From positions 496,001-560,000 of the forward strand of contig CP087206.1 of NCBI GenBank assembly GCA_020912385.1: DNA of 64,000 bases, given 5' to 3'. Positions 23,753-34,796 of this stretch are shown piece after piece (within the stretch, counting starts at the first letter, position 1; the number at the start of each line of letters is the position of its first letter). The stretch comes from Neofusicoccum parvum. Lineage: Eukaryota > Ascomycota > Dothideomycetes > Botryosphaeriales > Botryosphaeriaceae. The position numbers and the translations under genes were made by a program. A model generated the notes under the pieces. The model made no database searches. It was given only the letters and a program-made list of their open reading frames with translations, and was not told the DNA's origin.

Positions 23753-24194
23753 TTGGATTCGAGGGTTCGGAGTCTGCTCCAACGTAAAGCTTCCGGAACG
23801 GTGAGAAACTTGGTCCAAAGTGTGATAATAGGCCGAAGCTTACTTGTATGAGCATCTTGGCCATATATTGTGCTGAAATGTACCTCGGTCAAGAGTGGGA
23901 TCGCGAGTCCATGTTATTGTGGGGAAGTGGAAGCGACGAGCGATAGCTTGACTTCCGATTGACACTCCCCCACTCTTCATCTCCCCATCTCCGCGGACTG
24001 CACTCTGACCAATCCCACCTTTGGTAAGCGTTGCGGAAACCACTACCGAATTTGTATGCTTTCAAGTGTTTCATGTTCATCACCCCAACCGTCAAAGAAG
24101 GTAGATGTTGACGAGCTAGGGTTCTTGAAATGGATACAAGATCCACACCATATGCAGAAAAGGTAGCACACCCCACAGTTATTGTATCCCTCCC
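23753..24194. promoter_or_regulatory. Promoter region of the Rieske gene
   Basis: 442 bp between the GMC stop (24195) and the Rieske start, both genes on the minus strand. It contains a possible leader intron (donor GTAAGC, minus strand, near 23841). No other gene seen. Confidence 0.45.
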
Positions 24195-26091
24195 TCAAAG
24201 GCCTTTCTCCTTCGCCAAATAAGTCTCGGACGCCAGGATCCTCTCGGCCGCCTTCTCTGCAACCGCCACAATGGCCCCTGACGGATTACCCGTGACCATT
24301 CCCGGCATGATCGAAGCGTCCACCACAAAGAGGTTCTCCGTCCCATACACCCGCGTATCAATATCAACAACAGACGTCCCTCCCGGTTCAAGACCGCTGT
24401 CCGTCCCCATCTTCGCGGTGCCCATGAAGTGAAGACCGCGGCGCCCATCACTCGTGACGGGATACTTTCGACAACCACGCCCAGCAGTCAGCAATGCAAC
24501 CGAGAAAAAAAAAAAAAGCAGCGAAAAGGGCAAAGCACTCAAGCACTCACACTATCAACATACTCGCGCACGCTCACCCCCTCGGCCGGCGCCGTGAACC
24601 GTATCCCGTCCCCGGCCGCCCTCAGCGCCTCCACCACCGCCTCCAACCCCCTCACAACCGCCTCCTTGTCCTCCTCTGTCCGCAGGTACGGCAGCGTCGA
24701 GATCCGCATCCGCAGGTCCGGCGCGATGGTCACCGCGCCGCGGCTGGTCAGCCCGCGGCCCAGGAACTGCGACACGGTCATCGACCTGGTCGTGTTCCCG
24801 GTCGAGCGGGCCGTGTACTGGATCTGCCTGGCCGCGACGACGTCCCACGCGATGGGCCCCATGTTCGGGGCCGAGGTGGTCAGGATGCCGGTGCGGTTGG
24901 CGAGGTAGCGGGCGGCGTCGGCGGGCACGGGGTCGGACCAGGCGGCCTGGAAGTCGTACTGCACGACGCCGGCGTGCGTCAGCTGCAGGTCGGTCACGGT
25001 GTGGTCGGCCAGCCCGCGGCCGACCGGCAGGGCGAGCCACTGCGCCTCGTCGACCAGGTCGGGCTCGGCGGCTTGCACGACGCGCAGCTGGTTGCGCGGC
25101 CCGATGCCGCTGCGGAAGAGCAGCTTGGGCGTGCTGTAGTAGCCGCCGGCCAGGACGACCCGCCTGCCGGCGACGGTGCCGCAGCGGCCGCCGGCGCCGC
25201 GGGATTCGACTTCGACGCCCGTGATGCGCGGGCCGGCGCGGGCGACGCGGCGCGCCATGGTGTTCGTCCAGAGGTGGAAGTTGGGGCGTTGGCTGGCGGT
25301 GACCAGGTACGTGGCCAGTGTGCCGGCGCGCTCGCCGCCGGCGTAGAAGAAGTTGGCGCGGGAGAAGGTCTTGGTCTTCTCGTTGGGGGTGGCGTTCGCG
25401 GTGACGTTTTTCCAGCCGGCGGCGGCGAGCGCGGTGGAGATGAGGTTGTAGCCCTCCGGGCGGTAGTCGATCCCGTCGGTCGAGGGGTGGTCGGTCCAGG
25501 GCATGCGCTCAAAAGCACGCGAGACCGCCGGCGCCATGTCCTGGGACTTCCAGCCGTCCGGGAAGTTGTAGTCCCAGTCGATGTCCGGCGGGTGCCACCA
25601 GTAGGCGGAGTTGATGGCCATGCCGCCGCCGAGAACGCAGCCGGCAATCTGGTTCTCGAGGTCGTCGCAGGTGATGTTGGCCGAGTCCCTCCAGATCCTC
25701 TGAAGGAGCCCCGGCACGTCGAAGCGTGTGAGATTCGTACCCTTCAGCCAGTCGGGACGCCAATTGGCGAATGGCAATTGGTCATTGCGCAACTCTTCCT
25801 CGGGGAGCCAGCGTCCGGACGAGGGAGGGCCTCTCTCGATCAGGAGTACTGTCTTGCCAGCTTCTGAAAGACGGTCTGCGAGCGGTATACCAGCGGCTCC
25901 AGATCCCACTATAATATAATCGTAAGTATCGGCTGCGACGGGATCACTCCCAGTGCAGTCTGGTGCGCCGGTAGTATAGGCAGGAAAAACTATGGTGCAC
26001 TTAGCCCCGGTATATTGAAGACTGGCAGGGAGTCATGCTTACACAAAGCCAAAAGTAGTGGTACCATCGACGATGCGCTGGAGACCCTCAT
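24195..26091 (-). CDS. Secreted GMC oxidoreductase (cellobiose-dehydrogenase-flavin-domain-like)
   Basis: Exons (minus) 26091-26043, 25989-24551 and 24464-24195 encode 585 residues; introns are 53 and 86 nt. The start at 26091 yields a signal peptide (MRVSSASSMVPLLLALFF); the ATG 13 nt upstream is out of frame with the rest. FAD binding is shown by YIIVGSGAAGIPLADRL at about 41-57 and the GMC signature near GCVLGGGMAINSAYWWHP. The active-site pair is His508 (LHFMGTAKMG) and Asn556 (VTGNPSGAI), as in cellobiose dehydrogenase rather than the His-His of glucose oxidase. NXS/T sites support secretion. No cytochrome domain is present. Substrate unknown; likely an extracellular sugar or alcohol. 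Confidence 0.92.
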
Positions 26092-26167
26092 CTTCAATGG
26101 CCATCAAACAGTGAGCAAACTTCAAATGTTGCACTGGACCAAAGTTGAACAAGTTGGATTATGGCAA

Positions 26168-26173
26168 TTTATA
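26168..26173 (-). promoter_or_regulatory. TATA box of the GMC oxidoreductase gene
   Basis: The minus strand reads GTATAAATT here, 77 nt upstream of the ATG at 26091. Position and sequence fit a core promoter. Confidence 0.55.
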
Positions 26174-27253
26174 CCCGACTATAACCCCGGCACAGTAACA
26201 CACAATGCTGCGACACCATGGAGGCGGCATCTGATGTGCGGGGTCGGGTACCGGATGGCAATTCAACCGGCTTAAAGGTAAACAAGCTTGCTGGAGCAGA
26301 GCAATTTCTGGGTTGGGCTCGGAATCACACCGCTGCAGGGACCGTAAAGTATATCTGGTCCCGCCGAGCCGAGTGCATAGACGAGCCCTAGTCATAAAGA
26401 GTCATTGCATCGCAGCAGGTGCTGCAACCGATGGCTAGCGCGAAAGTGCTTGTAACACGCATGTGTAGCTGCGTGGGGAAATGAACTATACGGCTGCTTA
26501 GCTTTGCCATGGGTGTCCAGAAACTTTTGCTCCTGGAAGAATGGTTCAACTGCCTACAGCCAAGCCCAGTTCGGGCCCACCTACCGGTGCTCTGCACTCC
26601 TGGCTTCAGCTGCAGATTATGCCGTGTGCTTTGAGGTAGGTGCCCGCCGCAAGCGGACTTTGCACTCCGCACATTCATTTGGATATGAAAGTCTGGCGAG
26701 CAATATTGTCCCGAATTCAGACCTTCGCCGTAGGATCCTGTTCCACGAAAAATAGGAGGCGGAGAAATGAAGCACAGCCAATGAACAACCCATTCCGCAC
26801 AACCCGTCCTGCTCCAGCAGACAAAATTACGAAACAATGGAGCATGGCATTCACTCGTTTTGTGCACATTCCGTACAGCTAGCCAACCGCATCCCCCTGC
26901 CCCAACAGAGCCAATATTTTTTTTGAATCCCGCGGAGCAGCATCGCTAAACGCAGCAACATCATCCGTAAACCCCACATACCCTTCGCCTAATCCTATCC
27001 CTAGAGGACGAAGAAAAATAGCAGAAGGAGGACTGAATAAGAAAGAAAGGAAAGCTATCGTACCGCGCCCACATGCAAAAGCAAGCAAAAGTATGTAAAC
27101 GCCTTATCAAGCAATCAGCACCGCCCGCTTTCACTAAGGAACCCCCTGGCCTAGATGTACACCGCACCAGATAGCAAAAGAAGATGAAACGTGAAAGAAT
27201 AGGGAAAAGCGGGAAGAAGAACAGGGCAGTGGCCTGACAATGGTAGTCCACGC
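26174..27253. other. Intergenic region between the GMC promoter and the HIR1 3' end
   Basis: No supported gene. The small open frames on both strands start from non-ATG codons or lack conserved character. Confidence 0.4.
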
Positions 27254-30200
27254 TCAAAGCTCCGTATCCATCTCGCCATCCTCGTTGGCAGGGCGCTGCT
27301 GCTCGACTACACCCAGCAGACGTGCGTATGGGACAGTAATGCGTTGGAGGTCGCGGTGTTTGCCTGTTGAAAAAGCATGTTAGCCTACTCACATGAGCGA
27401 ATCCACCTGCCAACCCAGACTTACCAAGGACAACCACAACCTCCTTGAGCAACTCCTCCCTCTTCCATCCCACCAGCTCCTCCTTGTTTGTGCTTCCTTG
27501 GGACGAGCCGTTCGCTTCACCCTCACCGAGCACCTTTCCACCGTCCTTGTCATCGTCCTCATCCTCGAAAATGTTGCCCATCAAGCTCCGCAGCAGCTCC
27601 TCAATCTTACCCTTCAAACCTTCTGCACCCAATCGTTTGGCGTACATGAGCAGGTAGATCTTGAACTCCTCGCGCGCACCCAGCGTCATCGCGGCTGCGA
27701 CTCTGTTCTCTAGGTGTGCAATGCTGACGCTCGATTCCAGGTTCTCGAAGCCTTCGGCCGACAACAACGCCTTGACGAGGCGTGACAGGTAGAAGGCGCG
27801 CCCACGGAGGAGGGTGTGATTCGTGGTATTGCGTTCGAGTTGTGGTATGATGCCGGCAGATATGTTTTCTGACGCGACTTCATCTGTGTCCTTCTCTTTG
27901 CTTTTCTCGATCTTGCCTGAGGCAATGTTGCCGACGGATGAGTCTGTTGTATTCCAGTACTGCGAACCCACGGCCCACCATGGATCTGAAAGACGCTGCC
28001 AAACGTAGAGCATCGGAGAATATGTGTATCCGTCACCGTTGGAAAGAGCAGCGATAATGCGGCCTTCCGAATTTAGGCGTGCGAACACGATGCTAGGTGT
28101 ATTGAGGAGATGCGGGCCTTGGGAGTGGACTGCCGCATCGAGGATAGGGGCAACGGAGACCGGGGGGTGGGGAGCGGAGAGCGTCTTGACATTCCAGACG
28201 TAGCATTGGCCCACGGCGGTGATGCAAAGAAGCCACCAGCCCCTGCAATCCATGATGACTGGCTGGGCTTCAAGCGTCAGTGGGTTGAGCAGTCGCCGAC
28301 CGGCTGGTGTCCAGACATGTATTGTGCCATCCTCGCACGCTGCTGCCCAGAAATTTGGATTTCCAGTAAGCAGCATGACTGCTTTCGGGAGGAAGTCTTG
28401 CCATAAGTTCTGACCTCTTTTCGTGCATGTGATTCGCGTCGGGTCTCTGTCCTGTGGTCTGCCTGTTCTTGTCGTTCCACCTGCGTTGCGGGCTTCGAGC
28501 ATTACCAGATCCTCGTTGTTTGATGAATTATCACCAGGCTGCGGTGGCTCACTTCCGTCCATTGTCCTCACGATAACGCTCCGAATTAGAGGGACAGCTA
28601 GCCTCAGTTGACTCACAGACAAGCTTGGGTTGACGATAGCTGGGCGGAGAGGCTCAGGGACCTCTGTCTCTCCCGGTCTCTCAGAAGTCTTTGGCGGCAC
28701 CAGCCCTTCGGGGGTGTTCTTCAGGATGGGAGCAGCCCCGTTACGGGTGGAATTCGCGAATCTCTTCTCGAGCCTACGCTCATTGTCGCCGTCGATCTCG
28801 GCAAACTTGCGCTTGTTTCCAAGTAGAAGACCAGCCAATCCTCCTCTCGGATATCCGTCGTAGGGTTTCGATAGGTCGAGAATGTTATGAGGACTGTCAT
28901 TGCGGCCACCGGGGCCACTCCTGGTCTGCTGGGCGGAGACGAGCTGTGTCTGAGGCAGAGACGATTCAGCCAAACCTGACGATGCAGATACTAGAAGTGG
29001 AGCTATCCTCTTCTTGCCATCCTTGGTGACTGTCACACGCTGCTTTAGTTTGTCAACTCTGGGATCTCCTGACGACTGCGGGGCTGCTGGCGCTTGAGCA
29101 GCCGAGCTTTGTCCATTGGTAGTTGCGGGTTGGGCATCCGGTATAGGTGCGGCCACGCCATTGGTTTGTGTGGTGCTTGCCACGCCGTTGGCAGAGGCAA
29201 GCGCCGGAAGTCCTCCGTCTCCCATGAGTTCACCCATGCGTCCCTGGACGCCCTTAAGCTCTCCAGCCTTGCTTCCTTCCTCCAGGAGCAGCGCGTCTGT
29301 GCCCTCGACCATACCGAGCCTGCGACCAGCGCCGAACTTTTGCAGCGCTTTGTCGCTCTCCGAAAGTGGCGCAACGTATCCCAGCTCACCCGGCTCAAAA
29401 ACTGCAGTCATTATGCTCCCGTCAAGACTGGTCAGGTAGAGCTTCTCACCATCCGGCGACCAAGCTAGATCGGAGATGGATTTACTAGCGAGCTCCTGGG
29501 TAATGACAAACGGCCGAGCGAAACTCGTGTTCCATATACTCAGTGTCTTATCCTGCCCTGCGCAAGCAATAACCGTGACCGAAGGAAGGTTGGAGTTGCC
29601 GTTGGCGTCCAAGTGAGCGTCTGTGAGGGGTTCTCTATAGAACATTCTTGGAGAGAACGCACAAACCTCCACTGGTCCTTCATGGCCAATCAAGTTGATA
29701 TCGCTCTCCCAAGAACCTCTGTTGACGATGGCCACGGAGCTCACCGGACCGTTGGTTGCGTTGGCTGCAGCTATGTGGTTCCCGTCAGGAGACCAGGAGC
29801 ATCGCCGGAAGTATGTCGTCAACGGCGAGAGCATGAATGGGTTGGTAATAGTGGTCTCATGCATGAAATTGTTGGCCGAGTCCTGTGCTGTCGCGTTCGG
29901 GGCGGGTGATGTGAAACGGAAGAGCTTGATTGTACGGTCGTCACTGGCGGTAGCGAAGTACTTGTTTGCCGGGTCGAATGTGATGCCCTTCACATGGCTC
30001 TGGTGGCTGTTGATCGTCTTCAGCTTCTCGAAAGTGTGCCCCGACCAGACCACGACCTTCGAGTCCAGGCCCACCGAAACCAATATGGAAGAATCGTATG
30101 ACCAGCCTAGATCCTGAACGTCGTTATCGTGGCCGATCAGACGCCGCAGAACGCGCCAGTTCTCAACAGGCGGCTCCTCGTTGCTTCCTACACTGTCCTT

Positions 30201-30729
30201 TAGCCACAACGTCCAAGCCCAAAGACAAGTGTTCCATACCGAAAGTGGAGTGCGATACTGGATTGGGGTCCAGCACGTAAACGCACACGACCCTGTCATC
30301 TGCGCCCGAGGCGAGGTATTTGCCGTTGCCGGAGAAGCGCACGGCGTGGATGGTGCCCGAGTGGTTGCTGACAGCGGCGAGCTGTCTGGGTTTCTTGTAG
30401 TCGGGATTCGCGGAATTCAGGATAGCCTCCGTCGACCATACGCGTACGTGTCCGTCTGCGCAAAGGGTTCAGCATTATGCGCGGGAAATCATGCGCTGCC
30501 CGAAGGTTCCAAGTTCTAGCGCGAGCTGTTCACATACCTCCCGCAGCGGTTGCGAGTCTGTTGCCGTCGGGGGAAACATGGCAGCTGTACACCTCGAAAT
30601 CCTTGAGCTCACCTGGTGAGCCGCGCGAATTAGTTAGCATTCAGAAACGCGACAGCGCGCACAAAAGACAGCAACTGCGCGTGGGAGCTTACCGGGATGT
30701 GTCAACCAGACGGGCTTGACAATGTGCAT
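27254..30729 (-). CDS. HIR1: Histone transcription regulator Hir1 (HIRA-type histone chaperone)
   Basis: Exons (minus) 30729-30693, 30612-30538, 30455-30240, 30187-27425 and 27363-27254 give 1066 residues; introns 80, 82, 52 and 61 nt. The N-terminus MHIVKPVWLTHPGELKDFEVYSC opens a WD40 propeller to about residue 385 (for example DGHVRVWSTEAIL, KVVVWSGHTFEKL, DRTIKLFRF). The HIRA B domain, which binds Asf1, is recognisable at about 486-515 (RVTVTKDGKKRIAPLL). The C-terminal Hira domain begins near 710 (NLWQDFLPKAVMLL, FWAAACEDGTIHVWTP). The HIR complex deposits H3-H4 independently of replication and represses histone genes. All expected domains are intact. Confidence 0.95.
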
Positions 30730-31071
30730 GTTGGCGGTGCGCTTTGAGGCGCCTCCTCATAATCACGCCGCAGGCGGGGCGGGTAAGTGGTGATGCGGGG
30801 TGGAAGTTACGGTGGTGGTGATCGAGGATGCTGTTGCAGGTGAACGGAGCTGGTGAACGCGCGCGCCTCTAGCGGCGGAGGGTGCTTGGCGCGTCTGCGG
30901 GCGGTGACGTCTCGGGCCAGGCACAGCTCTTTATGCATATTGGATCCCGCAGCTCTCACTCGCTCGTTTTACATTTTCTGCCCGCTACAAGCTGGCACAG
31001 GTCTCGTGCGCACTCTATCTACGTGGCCGGTCCGCCAACTGCTGCACGTATATGTTTCGCCCGCTAATAGG
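30730..31071. promoter_or_regulatory. HIR1 promoter and 3' flank of the next minus-strand gene
   Basis: 342 bp upstream of the HIR1 ATG, containing also the end of the gene at 31072-32331. No clear TATA box in the expected place; no other gene seen. Confidence 0.4.
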
Positions 31072-32331
31072 CTATTGCATGCCCTCCATGAGCTCGACTT
31101 TGTCCAGCACCATGCCCCTTAGACCAGCCCATTCCCTCAATTCATCCCACTCTTCGCCTTCCTCTTCGCCTTTCCTGTTGGGGTCTTTAAATCCCCATGC
31201 CTGTGCGACCCTGTCCACCGCTGCCCGCTCTTCCTCTCTTAAGTATCGCTCCGACAGTGCCATTCCCATGGCCCACGAAATCCTGTCCATCTGGTCGTTC
31301 GCCGTCGTAACCGCAATGATTCCAATGGTGGACACTGCCCCAACGTATGTCATTATGCCTACCATCGCCATCTGCATGGCCGACTGCGGATTCACCACCT
31401 GCTGGTAGTCTGCGAATTTGGAGGCCAAGACATAGGCAGCGGCTGGGGCCAAGGCAAGACCCGCGAATGGAGGCATGACTTTCCTGATAATGATCGCGCG
31501 GCGGTAGGCAGGCTGCCGGAAGGTAAGTTCGATGATGGACAGCGCGAGATGTAGATTCTTGGCGTTGATTGCCGCATCGAGCGCACGGTTCGCGATGTCG
31601 GATGGCACAGCCGCGGCTGGGTTGTTCGGATTCGGATCGTTGTACTTCACGGGCGACGTATTCGGCGTTGCAACACGCTTGTTCGCGTACAAGTGAAGAA
31701 CCTCAGGGAAGCTCTCTGGCTGCTCGAGAGTGGACTGCGCAGTGATATAGGCATCCAGAACCTTCGGCGAAATGAAGACTGTAGGGTGCAGCATAAGCTT
31801 ATACAACAGCGTCGAAAGGACCTCGATTGGCTTGGATGGGTCTGCCGAGTGTGGTTCGAGGTCCAACAACACAGATGTCGGCGTCGGCGTCTCCCCCAAG
31901 CCAGCTAATTGCTCCTTTTTGTTTCCATGTCCATTCAAGAGGTCGGCAGCTTTTTGTGAAGCCTTGAGTGCTTCCAAAAGAACTTCTTCTGAAGGCACCC
32001 TGTCGCTGTTGAGGATAGAAAGGATCGCCTCTTGCGCTTTCTGGAACCCGGCAGCGACGGTGGTAGCGGCGGACGAGTTGCTCACGTCGCTTGTGCTGGT
32101 CCAACGGGAGAATTGACTCGGGATTGGCGAAGATGCCTGCGAGGAAGGAGATTTACGAGACACCGGTCGTACTCGCTGCGCAAGCTGGGTTCGGGAACGC
32201 GGCCGTGTCGACTCAGCGGCGAGTGCGGAGCTCAATGGGCGGCGCTGGTACGCGGGCTGGCGCAGGATGAAGTCGCATAGCTGACATGGCGGCGCGGGGC
32301 GCGCGCGGAGAAGGCGCGACGAGGAGTTCAT
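31072..32331 (-). CDS. Predicted mitochondrial membrane protein of unknown function
   Basis: Single exon from ATG at 32331, 419 residues. The N-terminus (MNSSSRLLRARPAPP and on through RPRSRTQLAQRVRPVSRK) is basic, Ser/Arg-rich and almost free of acidic residues, a strong mitochondrial presequence look. The middle is helical (about residues 90-290). Two hydrophobic segments follow: PPFAGLALAPAAAYVLASKF and MAMVGIMTYVGAVSTIGIIA. A conserved-looking acidic C-terminus contains SERYLREEERAAVDRVAQAW and ends VLDKVELMEGMQ. I believe similar proteins occur widely in Pezizomycotina but know no function. It is divergent with verprolin. Confidence 0.82.
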   Translation of the reverse strand: MNSSSRLLRARPAPPCQLCDFILRQPAYQRRPLSSALAAESTRPRSRTQLAQRVRPVSRKSPSSQASSPIPSQFSRWTSTSDVSNSSAATTVAAGFQKAQEAILSILNSDRVPSEEVLLEALKASQKAADLLNGHGNKKEQLAGLGETPTPTSVLLDLEPHSADPSKPIEVLSTLLYKLMLHPTVFISPKVLDAYITAQSTLEQPESFPEVLHLYANKRVATPNTSPVKYNDPNPNNPAAAVPSDIANRALDAAINAKNLHLALSIIELTFRQPAYRRAIIIRKVMPPFAGLALAPAAAYVLASKFADYQQVVNPQSAMQMAMVGIMTYVGAVSTIGIIAVTTANDQMDRISWAMGMALSERYLREEERAAVDRVAQAWGFKDPNRKGEEEGEEWDELREWAGLRGMVLDKVELMEGMQ

Positions 32332-32601
32332 GGCGGGTGTTGCGGGATTAAAGCGCGAGGGTTGCGGCCGCGGTGATGACGATTCGCAACGACTGCAGTG
32401 GTGGCTGTGCGGCGCGAGCCACATCTCAGCCCAAGACCCGACATCATTCGCTCCCGCGCCCGTTGCTCACTCTCCAACTTCACCACCCCGAGCCCTCACT
32501 CCCAGGCACCCGAGGCGTCGACATCCGGACTGCCTCGCTACGTCGACACAGCTTGCGGGCCTTGACACGCTCAGCTTGACCTCGCATACGACACCTCCGC
32601 C
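32332..32601. promoter_or_regulatory. Bidirectional promoter, mitochondrial protein gene / VRP1
   Basis: 270 bp between the start codons at 32331 (minus) and 32602 (plus). No TATA box; GC-rich in the centre. Confidence 0.6.
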
Positions 32602-33980
32602 ATGCCCGCGCCGCCTCCACCACCACCTCCCCCTCCGCCGCCAGGCGCTGCCGGCGGCCCTCCTCCGCCGCCGCCCCCTCCGCCAGGTGGGATGCCCGCC
32701 AGGCCGCCCGCGGGAGCTGCGAAAGGCAGAGTACGTGCAGCCCTCTACAAGGGCCCGAGCCGCGGAGCTGCTGCTGATGACGCAAACAGGGAGCACTGCT
32801 TGGCGATATTCAGAAAGGCGCAAGACTAAAGAAAGTCACCCAAGTCAACGACCGTTCCGCACCGCAGGTTGGCAAGGTCCTCGATGGCCCCTCTGGCCCG
32901 CCAATGGGCGCCCCGCCCGTTCCCGGCATGGCACCGAAACCCCCCGGCGGACTTGCACCACCCGTTCCAGGCGGCAACCGAGCAAGGAGCAACAGCGACA
33001 CGGGAGACAGCTCAGGAGGAGCGCCCGCTGGCGGAGCGCCGCAGCTAGCAGGACTCTTTGCTGGAGTGGGCATGCCGAAGCTGCGGAAGACGGGCAGGAG
33101 CGGAGTCGACACAGGAGCAGACAAGTCTGATTCGCCATATCTGTCAGATCCGGAGACGACACGCTCGCGGACAGTGCCCAAGCCGCCCACAGGCGCAGCG
33201 CCAGCACCTCCCTCAGCTCCACGGCCTCCTGGGGGTGCTCCGCGACTCCCGCCCAACGTAGCAGCGCTCAAGAACACCCTCCGGCCAGCCTCGTCCCACG
33301 GTGCCCTTGGTGGGAAGCCCAAGCCACCACCACCAGTTGGCAAGAAGCCACCTGTTCCTCCACCGGCGTCGCGGAAACCTTCGACTCCCGCACCACCACC
33401 CCCGCCTTCTGCAGCGCCCACGCCGCCTGCCGCCCCACCACCGCCTCCGTCCTCCGCTCCGCGACCGCCTTCACGCGCCACACCACCACCGCCACCCGGC
33501 CCGCCCCCACCACCCACCAACGGTCACACAACCTCCCTCGCCGAGCAAGCCGCCCGCAATGCCTTCGGCCGCTCCTCTCCCGCCGCACCACCGCCGCCGC
33601 CGCCCGCATCACCACCGCGCCTACCCTCCTCACCGGCCCCTCCACCACCCCCGTCCGCAGCTCCATCCGCTCCTCCCCCACCACCAGGAGCACCACCAGT
33701 CAAGGCACCCACAATGGCCATGCCGCCTCCACCGCCGCCCTCAGCCGCCCCCCCGCCACGCGCCTCGACCATGAACGCCAGCTCATACACGCTGACGAAC
33801 GGCGGTTCCGCGAAGAGCTCGGCGCCGGTCAGCCCCGGCATGCTGCGCATCAACGACGGCCGCTGGAAGTTCCAGCCCGACTCGGAGTTGCCGAAACCGC
33901 GCGATTTCACCGGTGGCCCGAAGAAATACAGAGCCGGGCGTGGAAGCAGCGTGCCGCTGGACCTGAGCACATACGAATGA
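32602..33980 (+). CDS. VRP1: Verprolin (WIP-family actin regulator)
   Basis: Exons 32602-32730 and 32790-33980, 439 residues; the 59-nt intron splits the protein exactly before the actin-binding WH2 motif. The protein opens with a proline run, then WH2 at about residues 44-60 (GALLGDIQKGARLKKV). Most of the remainder is proline-rich with many PPPPP blocks, potential profilin and SH3 ligands. The C-terminus carries the WASP/Las17-binding element (DGRWKFQPDSELPKPRDF ending DLSTYE). It links Las17 and myosin-I to actin patches in endocytosis and polarised growth. The domain order and C-terminus make the identification firm. Confidence 0.94.
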
Positions 33981-34796
33981 GCAACTCCGGACAATCACTA
34001 AGACCTGTGGAGAAATGGAGAATTGTTGAAGAGATTATCGAAACGGCCGCCTGGTATTGGACCTTGGACCCAACAGTCCGTCTATCTTTCCTTTTGTGGT
34101 CATTTGCAAGGAGTTAGGAGACAGGGAAGGGAAGTGAGTTGGTTTTGGGTAACTTTTATTCGCACTTGCAGGAGGCGGGAAGGATGAGAGGCATGCGGGC
34201 ATATTGTTTTTCTTTATCTTCTCATAAAAGGGGCGGGGTTATCCGGTTTACACGCACAAAGGACAATGTTCAACAGCAAGCCGTGTTTTCTCTCAATTAT
34301 TCTGGTTAACCACATACCCCCTGTCGTTCTGTTTTGCTTTCTTTTTCCCTCCACTTTAATCGATTGTGGCCGTATCGATGAAGGAAGATGGAGATCAGAA
34401 AGGGAGAAAGGAGAAAAGTAGTATAAATTATGAAATTGAAAAACTAGAAGACGCCTGCGTTTTTGGAGTTGTGGGAGAAAAGAGTTCTTTGCTGCTATTT
34501 TTGTGGTCCTAGACTAAACACCGTGCTGTTTGCACGACAACGTCTCCCCTACGTACCAGCCATCTCGAAAAGCGGAGTGTCTACAGTGCTATTCACTCAG
34601 GGGTGTCTCTTTCCCTGTACTTCTGAACCCCAACACATCAATAATGCGGCACCGTATCGCATGATAAAGCTTCCCTGGACCGTTTGCGCAGCACGCAACG
34701 ATCCAACCATAACAGCAGCGCTTATCTAGGGAGCTGAGGGGTCGTGATACTATATGCCGAAAGGAAGAGGGACGTTGGTTCCTACGCATTCGTGCT
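33981..34796. other. Intergenic region between convergent VRP1 and PCP1
   Basis: 816 bp of 3' flanking sequence, T- and A-rich in parts. No gene seen. Confidence 0.45.

Noticed and set aside
24494..25867. 457-residue plus-strand open frame
   Set aside because: Antisense shadow of the GMC oxidoreductase; the minus strand has FAD-binding and active-site motifs.
26092..26104. ATG at 26104 as the GMC start
   Set aside because: Its frame does not join the enzyme through the intron with proper splice sites; the ATG at 26091 does and gives a signal peptide.
26660..26685. Possible fourth hairpin-repeat copy (CATTCATTTGGAT)
   Set aside because: Only about 12 matching bases with no loop or second arm; chance is likely.
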